Shown here: piece by piece, positions 18,239 through 26,739 of the stretch
Position numbering within the stretch: position 1 is the first letter of the stretch
Layout of the letters: every line of letters begins with the position of its first letter
Assembly: GCA_035648415.1 (NCBI GenBank)
Contig: DASRLO010000059.1
Span: 9,495-73,494, forward strand
Source: DATARH01 sp035648415
GTDB taxonomy: Bacteria > Pseudomonadota > Alphaproteobacteria > ATCC43930 > CGMCC-115725
DNA length: 64,000 nucleotides
Direction: 5' to 3'
Notes under the pieces: generated by a model
Databases searched by the model: none
Told to the model about the DNA's origin: nothing
What the model saw: only the letters and a program-made list of their open reading frames with translations
Position numbers and translations under genes: made by a program

Positions 18239-19453
18239 ATGTCCGCCACCGACACTGCCGTCGGCCCGCTGCCGCTCGACGGCATCACCGTCATCGATTT
18301 CGGCCAGATCTTTCAGGGGCCGTACGCGACGCTGCTGCTCGCCAAGGGCGGGGCCAACGTCATCAAGATCGAGCCGCCGCACGGCGAGCCGTTGCGCCGC
18401 CGCGCCCAGCCGGGCAAGAGCGCCACCCTGCCCTTCGCGATGCTCAACCAGAACAAGCGCGGGGTGACGCTTAACCTAAAGCATGCGCGCGGCCGCGAAT
18501 TGCTGTTCGCAATGGTGAAGCAGGCGGACGTGCTCTTGGAGAACTTCTCGCCGGGGACGATGGACGATCTCGGCGTCGGCTGGAGCGTGCTGAAGGAGCT
18601 CAACCCGCGGCTCATCTACGCCACCGGCACCGGGTTCGGGATCAGCGGCCCCGACCGCGACAATTTGGCGATGGACCTGACGATCCAGACCGCCTCCGGC
18701 ATCATGAGCGTCACCGGCGCGCCCGACGGGCCGCCGATGAAGGCGGGACCGACGCTGGTCGATTTCATGGGCGGCATCCACCTCTATGGCGCGATCCTGA
18801 CCGCCCTCTTCGAGCGCGCGAAGAGCGGCCAGGGCCGGCTTGTCGAGGTGGCGATGCAGGAGACGGTCTATTCGAGCCTCGCCGCGAGCTTCGAATACTA
18901 CCACCGCACCGGCAATCCGCCGCCGCGTACCGGCAACCGCCAGGCCGGCCTCTCGACCGCGCCCTACAACGTCTATCCGACCGCCGACGGGCATGTTGCG
19001 ATCCACATCGTCACCGAAGGCCACTGGAAGAACCTCACCGTCGCGATGGACCGGGAAGAACTGCAGACCGACCCGCGCTTCGCGACCAACGCCGATCGCA
19101 TCGCCCATATGGACGAGATCGACGCGGTGGTTTCGGCATGGACCGGGACGCTCGGCAAGATGGAGGTCTTCGCCCGCACCAAAGCGCTGCGCATCCCCTG
19201 CGCGCCGGTGCGCACCGCGCCCGAGGTGATGAACGACCCGCACATGCACGAGCGCGGCATGCTGGAGCGCACAAACCATCCCGAATTGGGCGAGATCGTC
19301 GTGCCGACCAACCCGCTCAGGCTGCACGGGTTGCCGAAGCCGCCGATGCGGCCCAGCCCCAAGGTGGGGCAGCACAACGACGAGGTGTATGGCGGCTGGC
19401 TCGGGCTCTCCCAAGCCGAAATCGCGGCGCTGACGGCGGAGGGGGCGATCTGA
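18239..19453 (+). CDS. CaiB/BaiF (family III) CoA transferase
   Basis: 404-residue family III CoA transferase, moving CoA between carboxylic acids. Landmarks: L-D-G-I-T-V-I-D-F-G-Q-I-F-Q-G-P-Y-A at the N-terminus, N-Q-N-K-R-G-V-T-L-N-L-K at 70-81, catalytic D146 in N-L-A-M-D-L-T, and V-E-V-A-M-Q-E-T. GGGAGAGG lies upstream of ATG 18239. It heads a same-strand run with a serine hydrolase, amidase and GNAT gene; the acyl substrate is unknown. Confidence 0.9.
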   Translation: MSATDTAVGPLPLDGITVIDFGQIFQGPYATLLLAKGGANVIKIEPPHGEPLRRRAQPGKSATLPFAMLNQNKRGVTLNLKHARGRELLFAMVKQADVLLENFSPGTMDDLGVGWSVLKELNPRLIYATGTGFGISGPDRDNLAMDLTIQTASGIMSVTGAPDGPPMKAGPTLVDFMGGIHLYGAILTALFERAKSGQGRLVEVAMQETVYSSLAASFEYYHRTGNPPPRTGNRQAGLSTAPYNVYPTADGHVAIHIVTEGHWKNLTVAMDREELQTDPRFATNADRIAHMDEIDAVVSAWTGTLGKMEVFARTKALRIPCAPVRTAPEVMNDPHMHERGMLERTNHPELGEIVVPTNPLRLHGLPKPPMRPSPKVGQHNDEVYGGWLGLSQAEIAALTAEGAI

Positions 19454-19493
19454 TATTTCTATCAGCCTGGCGCAGGCCGGATCTGTGTCTGAA

Positions 19494-19520
19494 ATGGGTC
19501 CCGGCTTTCGTCGGGAGGGA
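19494..19520. repeat. Fragment of palindromic repeat family B
   Basis: GGTCCCGGCTTTCGTCGGGA resembles one arm of the family B repeats at 30484-30561 and 58571-58634, where ACCC/GGTCC flanks a CCCGCTTTCGCGGG core. Only one arm is visible here, so the call is tentative. Confidence 0.35.
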
Positions 19521-19541
19521 AAGAAACGAAGGAGATTGTGC

Positions 19542-20765
19542 ATGACCGCATTGGGATTGCCGCGGGCCGAGCGCCCGGAGCAGGTGGGCTTGTCGTCCGA
19601 GCGGCTCGACCGCATCACCGCGACGATCCGCGCCGATGTCGAAACGGGCGCGATCCCGGGCGCGGTTTTGGCGATCGCCCGCGCCGGGCGGATCGGCTAC
19701 GCCGAGGCGATCGGCTATCGCGACCGCGACGCCGGGGCCGCGATGCAGCTCGACACGATCTTCCGCATCGCCTCGATGACCAAGCCGCTGACCTCGCTGG
19801 CGGCGATGATGCTCGGTGAAGAAGGCCGGCTCGACATCGGCGCGCCGGTCGCGCAATACCTTCCCGAGTTCAAGGAGCTGACGGTCGGCGTCGAGCACAG
19901 TAAGGCGACGCGCACGATGACCGTGCAGGACCTCTTGCGCCACACCTCCGGGCTGACCTATGCGGCCTTTGGCGACTCGCCGGTGCAGATGCTGTGGCGC
20001 GACGCCAACCTCCAGTCGGAGGACCAGACCAATGAGGAGCTGGTCGGCAAGCTCGGCCAATTGCCCCTGATGTCCGAGCCCGGGACAACCTGGGAATACT
20101 CGATGTCGACCGACGTCCTGGGCCGCGTCGTCGAGGTGGTGGCGGGAAAGAGCCTCGCCGCTGTTTTCGCCGAGAAGATTTGCGGGCCGCTCGGCATGGT
20201 CGACACCGCGTTCGCGGCGGCCGGCGACAAGGCGGCGCGCGTCGCCGAGCCGCTGATCGACAAGGCAACCGGCAAGAAGCCGCCGATGCGCAACCTGACC
20301 CGCGAGAACACCTGGCATTCGGGCGGCGGCGGGCTCGCCTCGACCGCGTCGGACTACCTGCGCTTCTGCCAGATGCTGCTGAACGGCGGCGAGCTCGAGG
20401 GCGTGCGCCTCGTCGCGCCGAAGACGGTCGCGCACATGGCCTCCGACCATTTGCCGCCGAATGTGCAATACGGCGACACCGCGCGCGCCCGGTTCGGCGC
20501 GCTCGTGCCGGTGCCGGAGATGGGCTACGGCTTCGGCCTCGGCTTCGCGGTGCGCAAGACGCAGGGCCTGTCGCCGGTGCCCGGCTCGGTCGGCGAATTC
20601 TTCTGGGGCGGTGCGACCGGCACCTATTTCTGGATCGACCCGCAGGAGCAGATGATCGTCGTCCTGATGCTGCAGGCTCCCGACATGCGGCTCGCCTACC
20701 GCTATCTGACGCGGCGCCTCGTCTATGCGGCGGTCACCGAAAGGCTGCATTGGCGCCGGCGGTGA
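19542..20765 (+). CDS. Beta-lactamase-fold serine hydrolase (class C / esterase EstB-like)
   Basis: 407-residue serine hydrolase of the beta-lactamase/transpeptidase-like fold. The nucleophile motif S78-M-T-K81 and a Y-S-M sequence in W-E-Y-S-M-S-T-D-V-L-G-R are seen, with W-G-G-A-T-G-T-Y-F-W replacing the third K-T-G box. No signal peptide is present, so it is probably a cytoplasmic esterase or amidase rather than an antibiotic-degrading enzyme. Start ATG 19542 follows GAAGGAGATTGTGC. It lies 19 nt upstream of the amidase gene, suggesting joint transcription. Confidence 0.87.
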   Translation: MTALGLPRAERPEQVGLSSERLDRITATIRADVETGAIPGAVLAIARAGRIGYAEAIGYRDRDAGAAMQLDTIFRIASMTKPLTSLAAMMLGEEGRLDIGAPVAQYLPEFKELTVGVEHSKATRTMTVQDLLRHTSGLTYAAFGDSPVQMLWRDANLQSEDQTNEELVGKLGQLPLMSEPGTTWEYSMSTDVLGRVVEVVAGKSLAAVFAEKICGPLGMVDTAFAAAGDKAARVAEPLIDKATGKKPPMRNLTRENTWHSGGGGLASTASDYLRFCQMLLNGGELEGVRLVAPKTVAHMASDHLPPNVQYGDTARARFGALVPVPEMGYGFGLGFAVRKTQGLSPVPGSVGEFFWGGATGTYFWIDPQEQMIVVLMLQAPDMRLAYRYLTRRLVYAAVTERLHWRRR

Positions 20766-20784
20766 GCGCGATCCCGGCGTTACG

Positions 20785-22179
20785 ATGACGGCCGACGACA
20801 TCGCCTATCTCTCGGCGCGGGAGCTGACCGGGCTTTACGGTTCCGGGAAGCTGTCGCCGGTGCAGGCGGCCGAGGCGCTGTTCGCGCGGCTCGACGATCT
20901 GCAGCCGAGGATCAACGCGTTCTGCATCGTCGACCGCGCCGGCGCGGTCGCGGCGGCGCGCGCGTCGGAGGCGCGCTGGCGGGCGGGTCAGCCATTGTCG
21001 CCCGTTGACGGCGTGCCGGCGACGATCAAGGATCTGATGCTGATGCGCGGGTTCCCCACCCGGCGCGGCTCGCATTTGATCGAGAACGTGCCGGACACCG
21101 AGGATTCGCCGGCGGTGGCGCGGCTCAAGGAAACGGGCGCGGTCATTCTCGGCAAGACCACGACCCCCGAATTCGGCTGGATCGCGGTCGGCGACAGCCC
21201 GCTGACCGGGATCACCCGCAACCCGTGGAATTTGCAGCGCACGCCCGGCGGCAGCAGCGCCGGCGCGGCCGCGGCCTGCGCGGCCGGGATCGGTGTCCTC
21301 AACCTCGGCAGCGACGGCGCCGGCTCGATCCGCATCCCGGCATGCTTTTCGGGCGTGTTCGGGTTGAAGCCGAGCTTTGGATTGGTGCCGGCCTACCCGC
21401 CGTCGCCGATGGGCCTCCTGTCGCATCATGGGCCGATCGCGCGCAGCGTCGCCGACGCTGCGGCGATGCTCACTGTGCTGAGCCGCCCCGACCCGCGCGA
21501 CCCTTACGGGCTGCCGGCGCATGACGGCGATTTCCGTGACGGGATCGAGGACGGGGTGCGCGGCTGGAAGATCGCCTACAGCCCCGACCTCGGCTACGCC
21601 CGGGTGGATCCGGAGATCGCCGCCTCGGTGGCCGCCGCGGCGCGACAATTCGCGGCGCTCGGCGCGCATGTCGAGGAGGTGGGAAAAATCTTCGATGCGC
21701 CGCGCGAGGCGCTGCTGACCCTGTGGGGCGCCGGCGCGGCGCGGATCATCGCCGGCATCCCGGCCGAGAAGCTGCGGCAATGCGAGCCCGGCTTTCTCGC
21801 GGTCGCCAAGGCGGGCGCCGGGATCGGCGCGGTGGACTATCTCGGCGCCGATCTGGCGCGCAACGCGCTCGGCCGCACGATGGGCGCGTTCCACCAAAAA
21901 TACGATTTGCTGCTGACGCCGATGATGCCGGTGCCGGCGCTGCCGGTCGGTGTAGATCTCAATGACCCGGCAAGCGAGGAGCACTGGGTCGATTGGTCGC
22001 CGTTCAGCTACCCGTTCAACATGACGCGCCAGCCGGCGGCCTCGATCCCGTGCGGGTTGACCTCGGGGGGCTTGCCGATCGGGTTGCAGATCGTCGGCGC
22101 GCTGCACGCCGACGCCAAGGTGCTGCGCGCCGCCCGCGCCTTCGAAGCGACGCAGCCGGTGCGCCGCCCGCCGATCTGA
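20785..22179 (+). CDS. Amidase signature family enzyme
   Basis: 464-residue amidase-signature hydrolase. The catalytic triad is visible: K82 (P-A-T-I-K-D), the cis-Ser in G-G-S-S-A-G at 155-160, and nucleophile S181 in G-S-D-G-A-G-S-I-R-I-P-A. Family members hydrolyse amides including indole-acetamide, nicotinamide-like compounds or carbamates. The sequence lacks GatA features needed for tRNA transamidation context (no gatB or gatC nearby). Start ATG 20785 gives the family-typical D-D-I-A-Y-L-S-A-R-E-L. Substrate unknown. Confidence 0.9.
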   Translation: MTADDIAYLSARELTGLYGSGKLSPVQAAEALFARLDDLQPRINAFCIVDRAGAVAAARASEARWRAGQPLSPVDGVPATIKDLMLMRGFPTRRGSHLIENVPDTEDSPAVARLKETGAVILGKTTTPEFGWIAVGDSPLTGITRNPWNLQRTPGGSSAGAAAACAAGIGVLNLGSDGAGSIRIPACFSGVFGLKPSFGLVPAYPPSPMGLLSHHGPIARSVADAAAMLTVLSRPDPRDPYGLPAHDGDFRDGIEDGVRGWKIAYSPDLGYARVDPEIAASVAAAARQFAALGAHVEEVGKIFDAPREALLTLWGAGAARIIAGIPAEKLRQCEPGFLAVAKAGAGIGAVDYLGADLARNALGRTMGAFHQKYDLLLTPMMPVPALPVGVDLNDPASEEHWVDWSPFSYPFNMTRQPAASIPCGLTSGGLPIGLQIVGALHADAKVLRAARAFEATQPVRRPPI

Positions 22180-22185
22180 CCAACG

Positions 22186-22277
22186 GTCATGCGAGGAGCC
22201 CGCAGAGCGGGCGCGGCAATCTCGCTGATGGGGAGGTAGGATGGGCGCAAGATTGCTTCGCTGCGCTCACAATGACA
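22186..22277. repeat. Dispersed palindromic repeat, family A copy 3 (diverged)
   Basis: About 92 bp starting GTCATGCGAGGAG and ending GCTTCGCTGCGCTCACAATGACA, a diverged copy of the elements at 5370 and 12091. It fills the gap between the amidase stop and the GNAT gene. Confidence 0.7.
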
Positions 22278-22292
22278 GCGCTTGGAGATACG

Positions 22293-22718
22293 ATGAGCGA
22301 GCCGCAGATCGTCCTCACCGACGCGCCCGACGCCGCCGATACCGCGATCGTCGCCGACGGACTGCGCGACTACAACACAAAAGAGGCCGGCTATGACGAT
22401 TACCGGCCGCTCGCCGTGTTCGTCACCGATCCGGCGACCGGCAAGGTGGTCGGCGGTCTTTACGGCGGCAGCTATCTCGGGCAGCTGCGGATCGACCGCT
22501 TCTTCCTGCCGGAAGACCGCCGCCGCGACCGGCTCGGCAGCCGGGTGCTGGCGCTGGCCGAGGAAGAAGGCCGCCGCCGCGGCTGTTCCCGCATCGCGCT
22601 CAACACGCTCGAAATCCAGGCGCGCCCGTTCTACGAGAAGCAGGGCTACACGATGGCCGCACAGCTCGACTGCCCGTCGCCCGGCGTCACACGGTATTTG
22701 ATGACGAAGAAACTGTGA
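22293..22718 (+). CDS. GNAT-family N-acetyltransferase
   Basis: 141-residue GNAT protein. The acetyl-CoA binding region is R-R-D-R-L-G-S-R-V-L-A-L-A-E-E-E-G-R-R-R-G at about 85-105, followed by I-A-L-N-T-L-E-I-Q-A-R-P-F-Y-E-K-Q-G-Y, the classic motif B. It resembles small acetyltransferases of unknown acceptor. ATG 22293 follows TTGGAGATACG and comes just after the family A repeat. Confidence 0.85.
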   Translation: MSEPQIVLTDAPDAADTAIVADGLRDYNTKEAGYDDYRPLAVFVTDPATGKVVGGLYGGSYLGQLRIDRFFLPEDRRRDRLGSRVLALAEEEGRRRGCSRIALNTLEIQARPFYEKQGYTMAAQLDCPSPGVTRYLMTKKL

Positions 22719-22748
22719 GGCGACCGATACTCGCGCTGACGTTTCGCG

Positions 22749-23051
22749 CTAAATCTTCGGTCCCCAGCATCCGAAATCGGTAATTCGACCATCAAATTTC
22801 TCTATCGTCATGAAGAATGGTCCCTCCTGATCGTAGTCACGGTTCCGCGAGCCTTCGACACGCCAGGAATCGCCATTGTCGGTGGCGATTAGCGGCTTTT
22901 GTCGAGCCAGCTCGTCGGCACTGTAATGTCGTTCCAACAGCAATGCGCCAATCGCGCAAGCGAGCGCTGCGTCGAAGACCATGCCACCGTTGGCAATTCT
23001 GTGAAGCAGCATAATCGAACCAGGTCCCGATGATGATGGGCCGTCGGACAT
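22749..23051 (-). CDS. Probable NTF2-fold immunity protein
   Basis: 100-residue protein resembling the NTF2-fold immunity group (YbbC/YhhH-like) that protects against polymorphic toxins. Conserved-looking parts: G-G-M-V-F-D-A-A-L-A-C-A-I-G, Q-K-P-L-I-A-T-D-N-G-D-S-W-R-V-E-G and a final I-E-K-F-D-G-R-I-T-D-F-G. ATG 23051 follows a strong GGAGG site. It lies 38 nt downstream of the nuclease-like toxin gene on the same strand, the standard order for effector and immunity. Its sequence is less GC-rich than the surroundings. Family call by eye only. Confidence 0.6.
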   Translation of the reverse strand: MSDGPSSSGPGSIMLLHRIANGGMVFDAALACAIGALLLERHYSADELARQKPLIATDNGDSWRVEGSRNRDYDQEGPFFMTIEKFDGRITDFGCWGPKI

Positions 23052-23089
23052 GTATTACCTCCAAGCTACCTAATCTCTGCCCAATTTCG

Positions 23090-23914
23090 TCAAAACGGAA
23101 ACTTCCTAACTTTGTATTTCTGCCCAGGTCCGGGCGCATAAATGACGTAAACATCCGTAGGCGGAAATACCTGACCAGGCACCAATCCCAGCTTTTCGAT
23201 GCGTGTGTCGGTGGAATAAAGGTGGCCACCGACCTTTAGAAGCGGAATATACCACCTCTGATTCGGTGTAAAAGTTGGTGTGTTACCCGTTTTAACTTCG
23301 ATCGCTTCAACCGGCAGACCGGGCGCATGGATGAGTATGTCAGGAAAACCGATGATTGCCCCGTCGGTACCTATCATTCGCAATCCAACCGCCTTGCCGC
23401 TGTCATTGAACGCCTTTATCCAACTGTCGACGACCGCATCATGAAACCCGTCACTAAAGTCAATTTCGGTAGTGGCTGGTCTATCCTCGGGCGCATTCAC
23501 GGCTGGCGGATTATTGCCATCAGTCCATCGCCCGCCGCGGGGATCATCGCGTGGAACTCTTGGTTCAGCAGGGTTGAAGCCGGCCTTGCACAGCGCAGAG
23601 ACCGCTGCGATCCGCCTAAGATCCCGCGCCTGAAGATCGCTGGCGAGGATGCGCAGACCGTAAATTTGGGCGAGCGCGACTTCTCCGGCGTTTAGCGCGT
23701 CGGCGATACGCTGTGTCTGCCGGTATAACCAATCGCCGTCGGCCGGTGCTGCCGGCAATACGCATTTCTGAAGCGCGAACGCCGCATCGCGGGCGATCGC
23801 ACTAAATCCGCGCGAGGTGCTGCGGACCAGCACGCATTCCGGGCCAAGCGTGGCGCCGACAGCATCGACGCAAATGCCTCGGCTTGCGGCTCCGCGAGGG
23901 TGAAGCCGCCGCAT
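23090..23914 (-). CDS. Polymorphic-toxin-like protein with C-terminal PD-(D/E)XK nuclease-like domain
   Basis: 274 residues in two parts. Residues 25-130 look like a conserved prefix: D-W-L-Y-R-Q-T-Q-R-I-A-D-A-L-N-A-G-E-V-A-L-A-Q-I-Y-G-L, then K-A-G-F-N-P-A-E-P-R-V-P ending G-G-R-W-T at 127-131. I associate this layout with modular toxins of alphaproteobacteria that swap C-terminal domains after that boundary. Residues 150-274 contain F-P-D192-I-L-I and E206-V-K208-T-G, a PD-(D/E)XK nuclease core. The downstream gene looks like an NTF2-type immunity gene. No signal peptide or secretion marker is visible. Start at 23914 has only a weak ribosome site; a GTG near residue 28 is possible. Confidence 0.6.
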   Translation of the reverse strand: MRRLHPRGAASRGICVDAVGATLGPECVLVRSTSRGFSAIARDAAFALQKCVLPAAPADGDWLYRQTQRIADALNAGEVALAQIYGLRILASDLQARDLRRIAAVSALCKAGFNPAEPRVPRDDPRGGRWTDGNNPPAVNAPEDRPATTEIDFSDGFHDAVVDSWIKAFNDSGKAVGLRMIGTDGAIIGFPDILIHAPGLPVEAIEVKTGNTPTFTPNQRWYIPLLKVGGHLYSTDTRIEKLGLVPGQVFPPTDVYVIYAPGPGQKYKVRKFPF

Positions 23915-24107
23915 GTTCTCGAGAATCGATCAGCCTTGCGGATCAGGACGCCCAACAAGAACATAGAGGGAACAAAAAGTCAAGCGATTTAACCTTGGCG
24001 ATCGGGCGACGCCGGCGGCGCTCGAACTTTTGTCGATTGCGCTTGCACCCTGATTTAGCCGCCGACCATCATCGCCTCGCGCCCAGGCGGGCGGCAAGGA
24101 GAAGCGC

Positions 24108-25130
24108 ATGAAATTCGGCCTGTTCATCAATGCGCAGCAGCCGCGCGGCGACGATCCCGTCCTGCGGTTCCGGCAATGCGTGCAGCAGGTGATCGTCGCG
24201 CGCGACACCGGGTTCGATGCGATCGCCTCGGGCCACCATTACGTTTCGCCGCCCTATATCGCGCTGCAGAACCTGCCGTTCCTGGCGCGGCTCGCGGCCG
24301 ATTCCGGGACGATGGATCTGGTGCTGGCGGTGACCCTCTTGGCGCTCTTGAACCCGGTGCAGACCGCCGAGGAGATCGCGACGCTCGACGTGATGTCGGA
24401 GGGCCGCGTCGTGTTCGGGGTCGGCATCGGCTATCGCGAGGAGGAGTTCCAGGCGTTCGGGCTGCAGGTCTCCGACCGGGTGCGGCGCATGCTCGAAGGG
24501 CTGCGCCTGATGCAGCGGTTGTGGACCGAGGACAACGTCACCCACCAGGGCCGCTACTTCAATTTGCGCGACGCGACCTCGACGATCCGCCCGGTGCAGC
24601 ATCCGCACCCGCCGATCTGGATCGCCGCCAACGCCGATAAGGCGGTCGAGCGCACCGGGCGGCTCGGCTATCCGTGGTTCATCAACCCGCACGCGGCGAT
24701 GCCGACGACCGAACGGCAATGGGGCCTCTACAAGGACGCGCTGGCCGCCAACGGGCATCGCCTCCCCGCGGCGCGACCGATGATTCTGGAACTCTGCGTC
24801 GCGCCGACCCACGAGGAGGCGTTCGCTACCGCCGGGCCCTACCTCGAAGGCAAATACGCCGCCTACGCCGCGTGGGGCCAGGACAAGGTGTTGCCGGGGC
24901 AAGAGAGCTTCCGCGTCTCGTTCGACGAGCTGGCGCGGGACCGCTTCATCCTCGGCAGCCCCGACGACGTGATCGAACAGCTCGAGGACCGCATCGCCAG
25001 GGTCGACGCCAATTACTTCATCTTCCGCGCCGGCTGGCCGGGGATGGAGATGTGGAAGATCCTCAAGGTCGTCGAGCTGATGGGCGAAAAGGTTCTGCCG
25101 CACTTTCACAGGAAATACGGTCGGGGGTGA
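24108..25130 (+). CDS. Luciferase-like (LLM class) flavin-dependent oxidoreductase
   Basis: 340-residue bacterial luciferase-like monooxygenase family member with a TIM-barrel fold, using FMNH2 or F420-type flavin. Landmarks: M-K-F-G-L-F-I-N-A at strand 1, G-H-H-Y near residue 42, S-E-G-R-V-V-F-G-V-G-I-G-Y at about 98-110 and P-P-I-W-I-A-A-N-A. These enzymes oxidise aldehydes, alkanes or sulfonates and often rely on a partner flavin reductase. Start ATG 24108 follows AAGGAGAAGCGC. Substrate unknown. Confidence 0.88.
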   Translation: MKFGLFINAQQPRGDDPVLRFRQCVQQVIVARDTGFDAIASGHHYVSPPYIALQNLPFLARLAADSGTMDLVLAVTLLALLNPVQTAEEIATLDVMSEGRVVFGVGIGYREEEFQAFGLQVSDRVRRMLEGLRLMQRLWTEDNVTHQGRYFNLRDATSTIRPVQHPHPPIWIAANADKAVERTGRLGYPWFINPHAAMPTTERQWGLYKDALAANGHRLPAARPMILELCVAPTHEEAFATAGPYLEGKYAAYAAWGQDKVLPGQESFRVSFDELARDRFILGSPDDVIEQLEDRIARVDANYFIFRAGWPGMEMWKILKVVELMGEKVLPHFHRKYGRG

Positions 25131-25196
25131 GGCTGACCCTCGAAATACAGTCTGCTCTGCGCTATATCTGACCAACTGGATAGTCAGGAGCGATCA

Positions 25197-25439
25197 ATGG
25201 ACACCGTCAGCCTCGCCAATGCCAAGGCGCGCCTGAGCGAGCTCGTCGACCGCGCGGAGGCAGGCGAGGACGTCTGCATCACCCGGCGTGGCAAGCCCGT
25301 CGCGCGGATCACTCGCGTTGAGCGCGCGAAGAAGCCGATCGATTTTGAAGCATGGCGAAAGCTTCGCGAGTCGATGCCGAAACAGGAAGAGCCGACCGCT
25401 GATTTCATCCGGCGGATGCGCGACGACGCCCGCTATTGA
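25197..25439 (+). CDS. Phd/YefM-type antitoxin (VapB partner)
   Basis: 80-residue antitoxin with the Phd/YefM N-terminal fold: T-V-S-L-A-N-A-K-A-R-L-S-E-L-V-D-R-A-E-A-G-E-D-V-x-I-T-R-R-G-K-P-V-A-R-I for DNA binding, then an acidic, partly disordered tail. Ribosome site AGGAG 8 nt before ATG 25197. Translation is coupled to the toxin through a TTGA overlap. Confidence 0.88.
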   Translation: MDTVSLANAKARLSELVDRAEAGEDVCITRRGKPVARITRVERAKKPIDFEAWRKLRESMPKQEEPTADFIRRMRDDARY

Positions 25440-25861
25440 GCCTCTACCTCGACACATCGCTGCTCGTCTCAGCGCTAACGGCTGAGCGAGAAGGCTCACG
25501 CATCGAGGCGTGGATTCGCTCGAACAGCTCCGACGATTTCGCCATCAGCGATTGGGTGGTGACAGAGTTCTCTGCCGCCTTGTCGATGAAGTTGCGAACC
25601 CAACAGGTCGATCTGGCCCAGCGTGCCACAGCGCTTTCGCTCTTTTCCGGATTCTGTATAGAGAAGGCGACCGTTCTACCGGTCGAGCACCAGCATTTTA
25701 GCGCCGCCGCCCGCCTCGCCGATCGATACGATGCCGGCATACGGGCCGGCGACGCGCTTCATTTGGCGGTCGCCGCGGATCACGGCGCGACGCTGTGTAC
25801 CTTGGACCGCCGGCTAAGCGACGCCGGGCCATCGCTTGGGATCGCGACGCTACTGGTGTGA
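25436..25861 (+). CDS. VapC-type PIN-domain ribonuclease toxin
   Basis: 141-residue PIN-domain toxin. The acidic catalytic residues are D6 (Y-L-D-T-S), E44 (V-V-T-E-F-S), D106 (R-A-G-D-A-L-H-L-A) and D124 (T-L-D-R-R). VapC toxins cut tRNA or rRNA; the target is unknown. It starts with TTG at 25436, overlapping the antitoxin TGA by 4 nt. With the preceding gene this is a complete VapBC module. Confidence 0.9.
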   Translation: MSLYLDTSLLVSALTAEREGSRIEAWIRSNSSDDFAISDWVVTEFSAALSMKLRTQQVDLAQRATALSLFSGFCIEKATVLPVEHQHFSAAARLADRYDAGIRAGDALHLAVAADHGATLCTLDRRLSDAGPSLGIATLLV

Positions 25862-25929
25862 CCAACCGGCTGGCCCCGCCGGACAATCCTGATATCGTGC
25901 CGGCAACGTAATCCACGGAGGAACACAGC

Positions 25930-26685
25930 ATGGCTTCGAACGGAAAGGTCGCGCTCGTCACCGGCGGCGGCAGCGGCATCGGCAAGGCGTCGGCGCTGGC
26001 GCTGGCGCGCGAGGGGTTCGCGGTCGTCGTCGCCGGCCGCCGGCCGGAACCGTTGAACGCCGTCGTCGCCGAGATCGAAGGCCTGCAAGGCAAGGCGCTC
26101 GGCGTGCCGAGCGATGTCGGCGACCCGGATTCGGTAGCCGCGCTGTTCGCCGCGACCAAGGCCAAGTTCGGCCGGCTCGACGTGCTGTTCAACAATGCCG
26201 GGTTCGGCGCCGCCGGGCTGCTCGAAGACCTCCCGTTCGACAAGTGGATGGGTGTCGTCGGGTCGATCGTCAACGGCACGTTTCTGTGCACCCAGCAGGC
26301 GTTCCGCATGATGAAGGAACAGAACCCGATGGGCGGCCGCATCATCAACAACGGCTCGATCTCGGCGCATGTGCCGCGGCCCAATTCGATCGCTTACACC
26401 ACCGCCAAGCACGCGGTCACCGGCCTCACCAAGTCGACCTCGCTCGACGGCCGCAAATACGACATTTCGTGCAGCCAGATCGATGTCGGCAACGCGCTCA
26501 CCGAGATGACCCAGCGCATGACCCGCGGCGTCCAGCAGGCCAACGGCGAGACCGTGATCGAGCCGACGATGAACGTCGAGAACGTCGCCCGCTCGGTCGT
26601 CCTTTGCGCGACGGTCACCGCCGAGGCGAACATCCAGTTCCTGACGGTGATGGCGACCAAGATGCCCTTTGTCGGGCGGGGCTAG
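25930..26685 (+). CDS. Short-chain dehydrogenase/reductase (SDR) family oxidoreductase
   Basis: 251-residue classical SDR. Nucleotide motif T-G-G-G-S-G-I-G at about 11-18, N-N-A-G-F-G at 87-92, catalytic Ser in N-G-S-I-S-A and Y-x-x-x-K in Y-T-T-A-K near 157-161. The early residues V-V-V-A-G-R-R-P-E suggest NADP preference (Arg after the second strand). Ribosome site GGAGG before ATG 25930. Substrate not inferable. Confidence 0.92.
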   Translation: MASNGKVALVTGGGSGIGKASALALAREGFAVVVAGRRPEPLNAVVAEIEGLQGKALGVPSDVGDPDSVAALFAATKAKFGRLDVLFNNAGFGAAGLLEDLPFDKWMGVVGSIVNGTFLCTQQAFRMMKEQNPMGGRIINNGSISAHVPRPNSIAYTTAKHAVTGLTKSTSLDGRKYDISCSQIDVGNALTEMTQRMTRGVQQANGETVIEPTMNVENVARSVVLCATVTAEANIQFLTVMATKMPFVGRG

Positions 26686-26739
26686 AACAAGGGCCGAGAT
26701 CGATCCCGCGCCATTGGCGGCGCCGTCTTCATCCCCAGG

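Noticed and set aside
23692..23964. Alternative 90-residue frame over the toxin start
   Set aside because: Its reading diverges from the family-like prefix at D-W-L-Y-R-Q; no ribosome site, so treated as shadow sequence.
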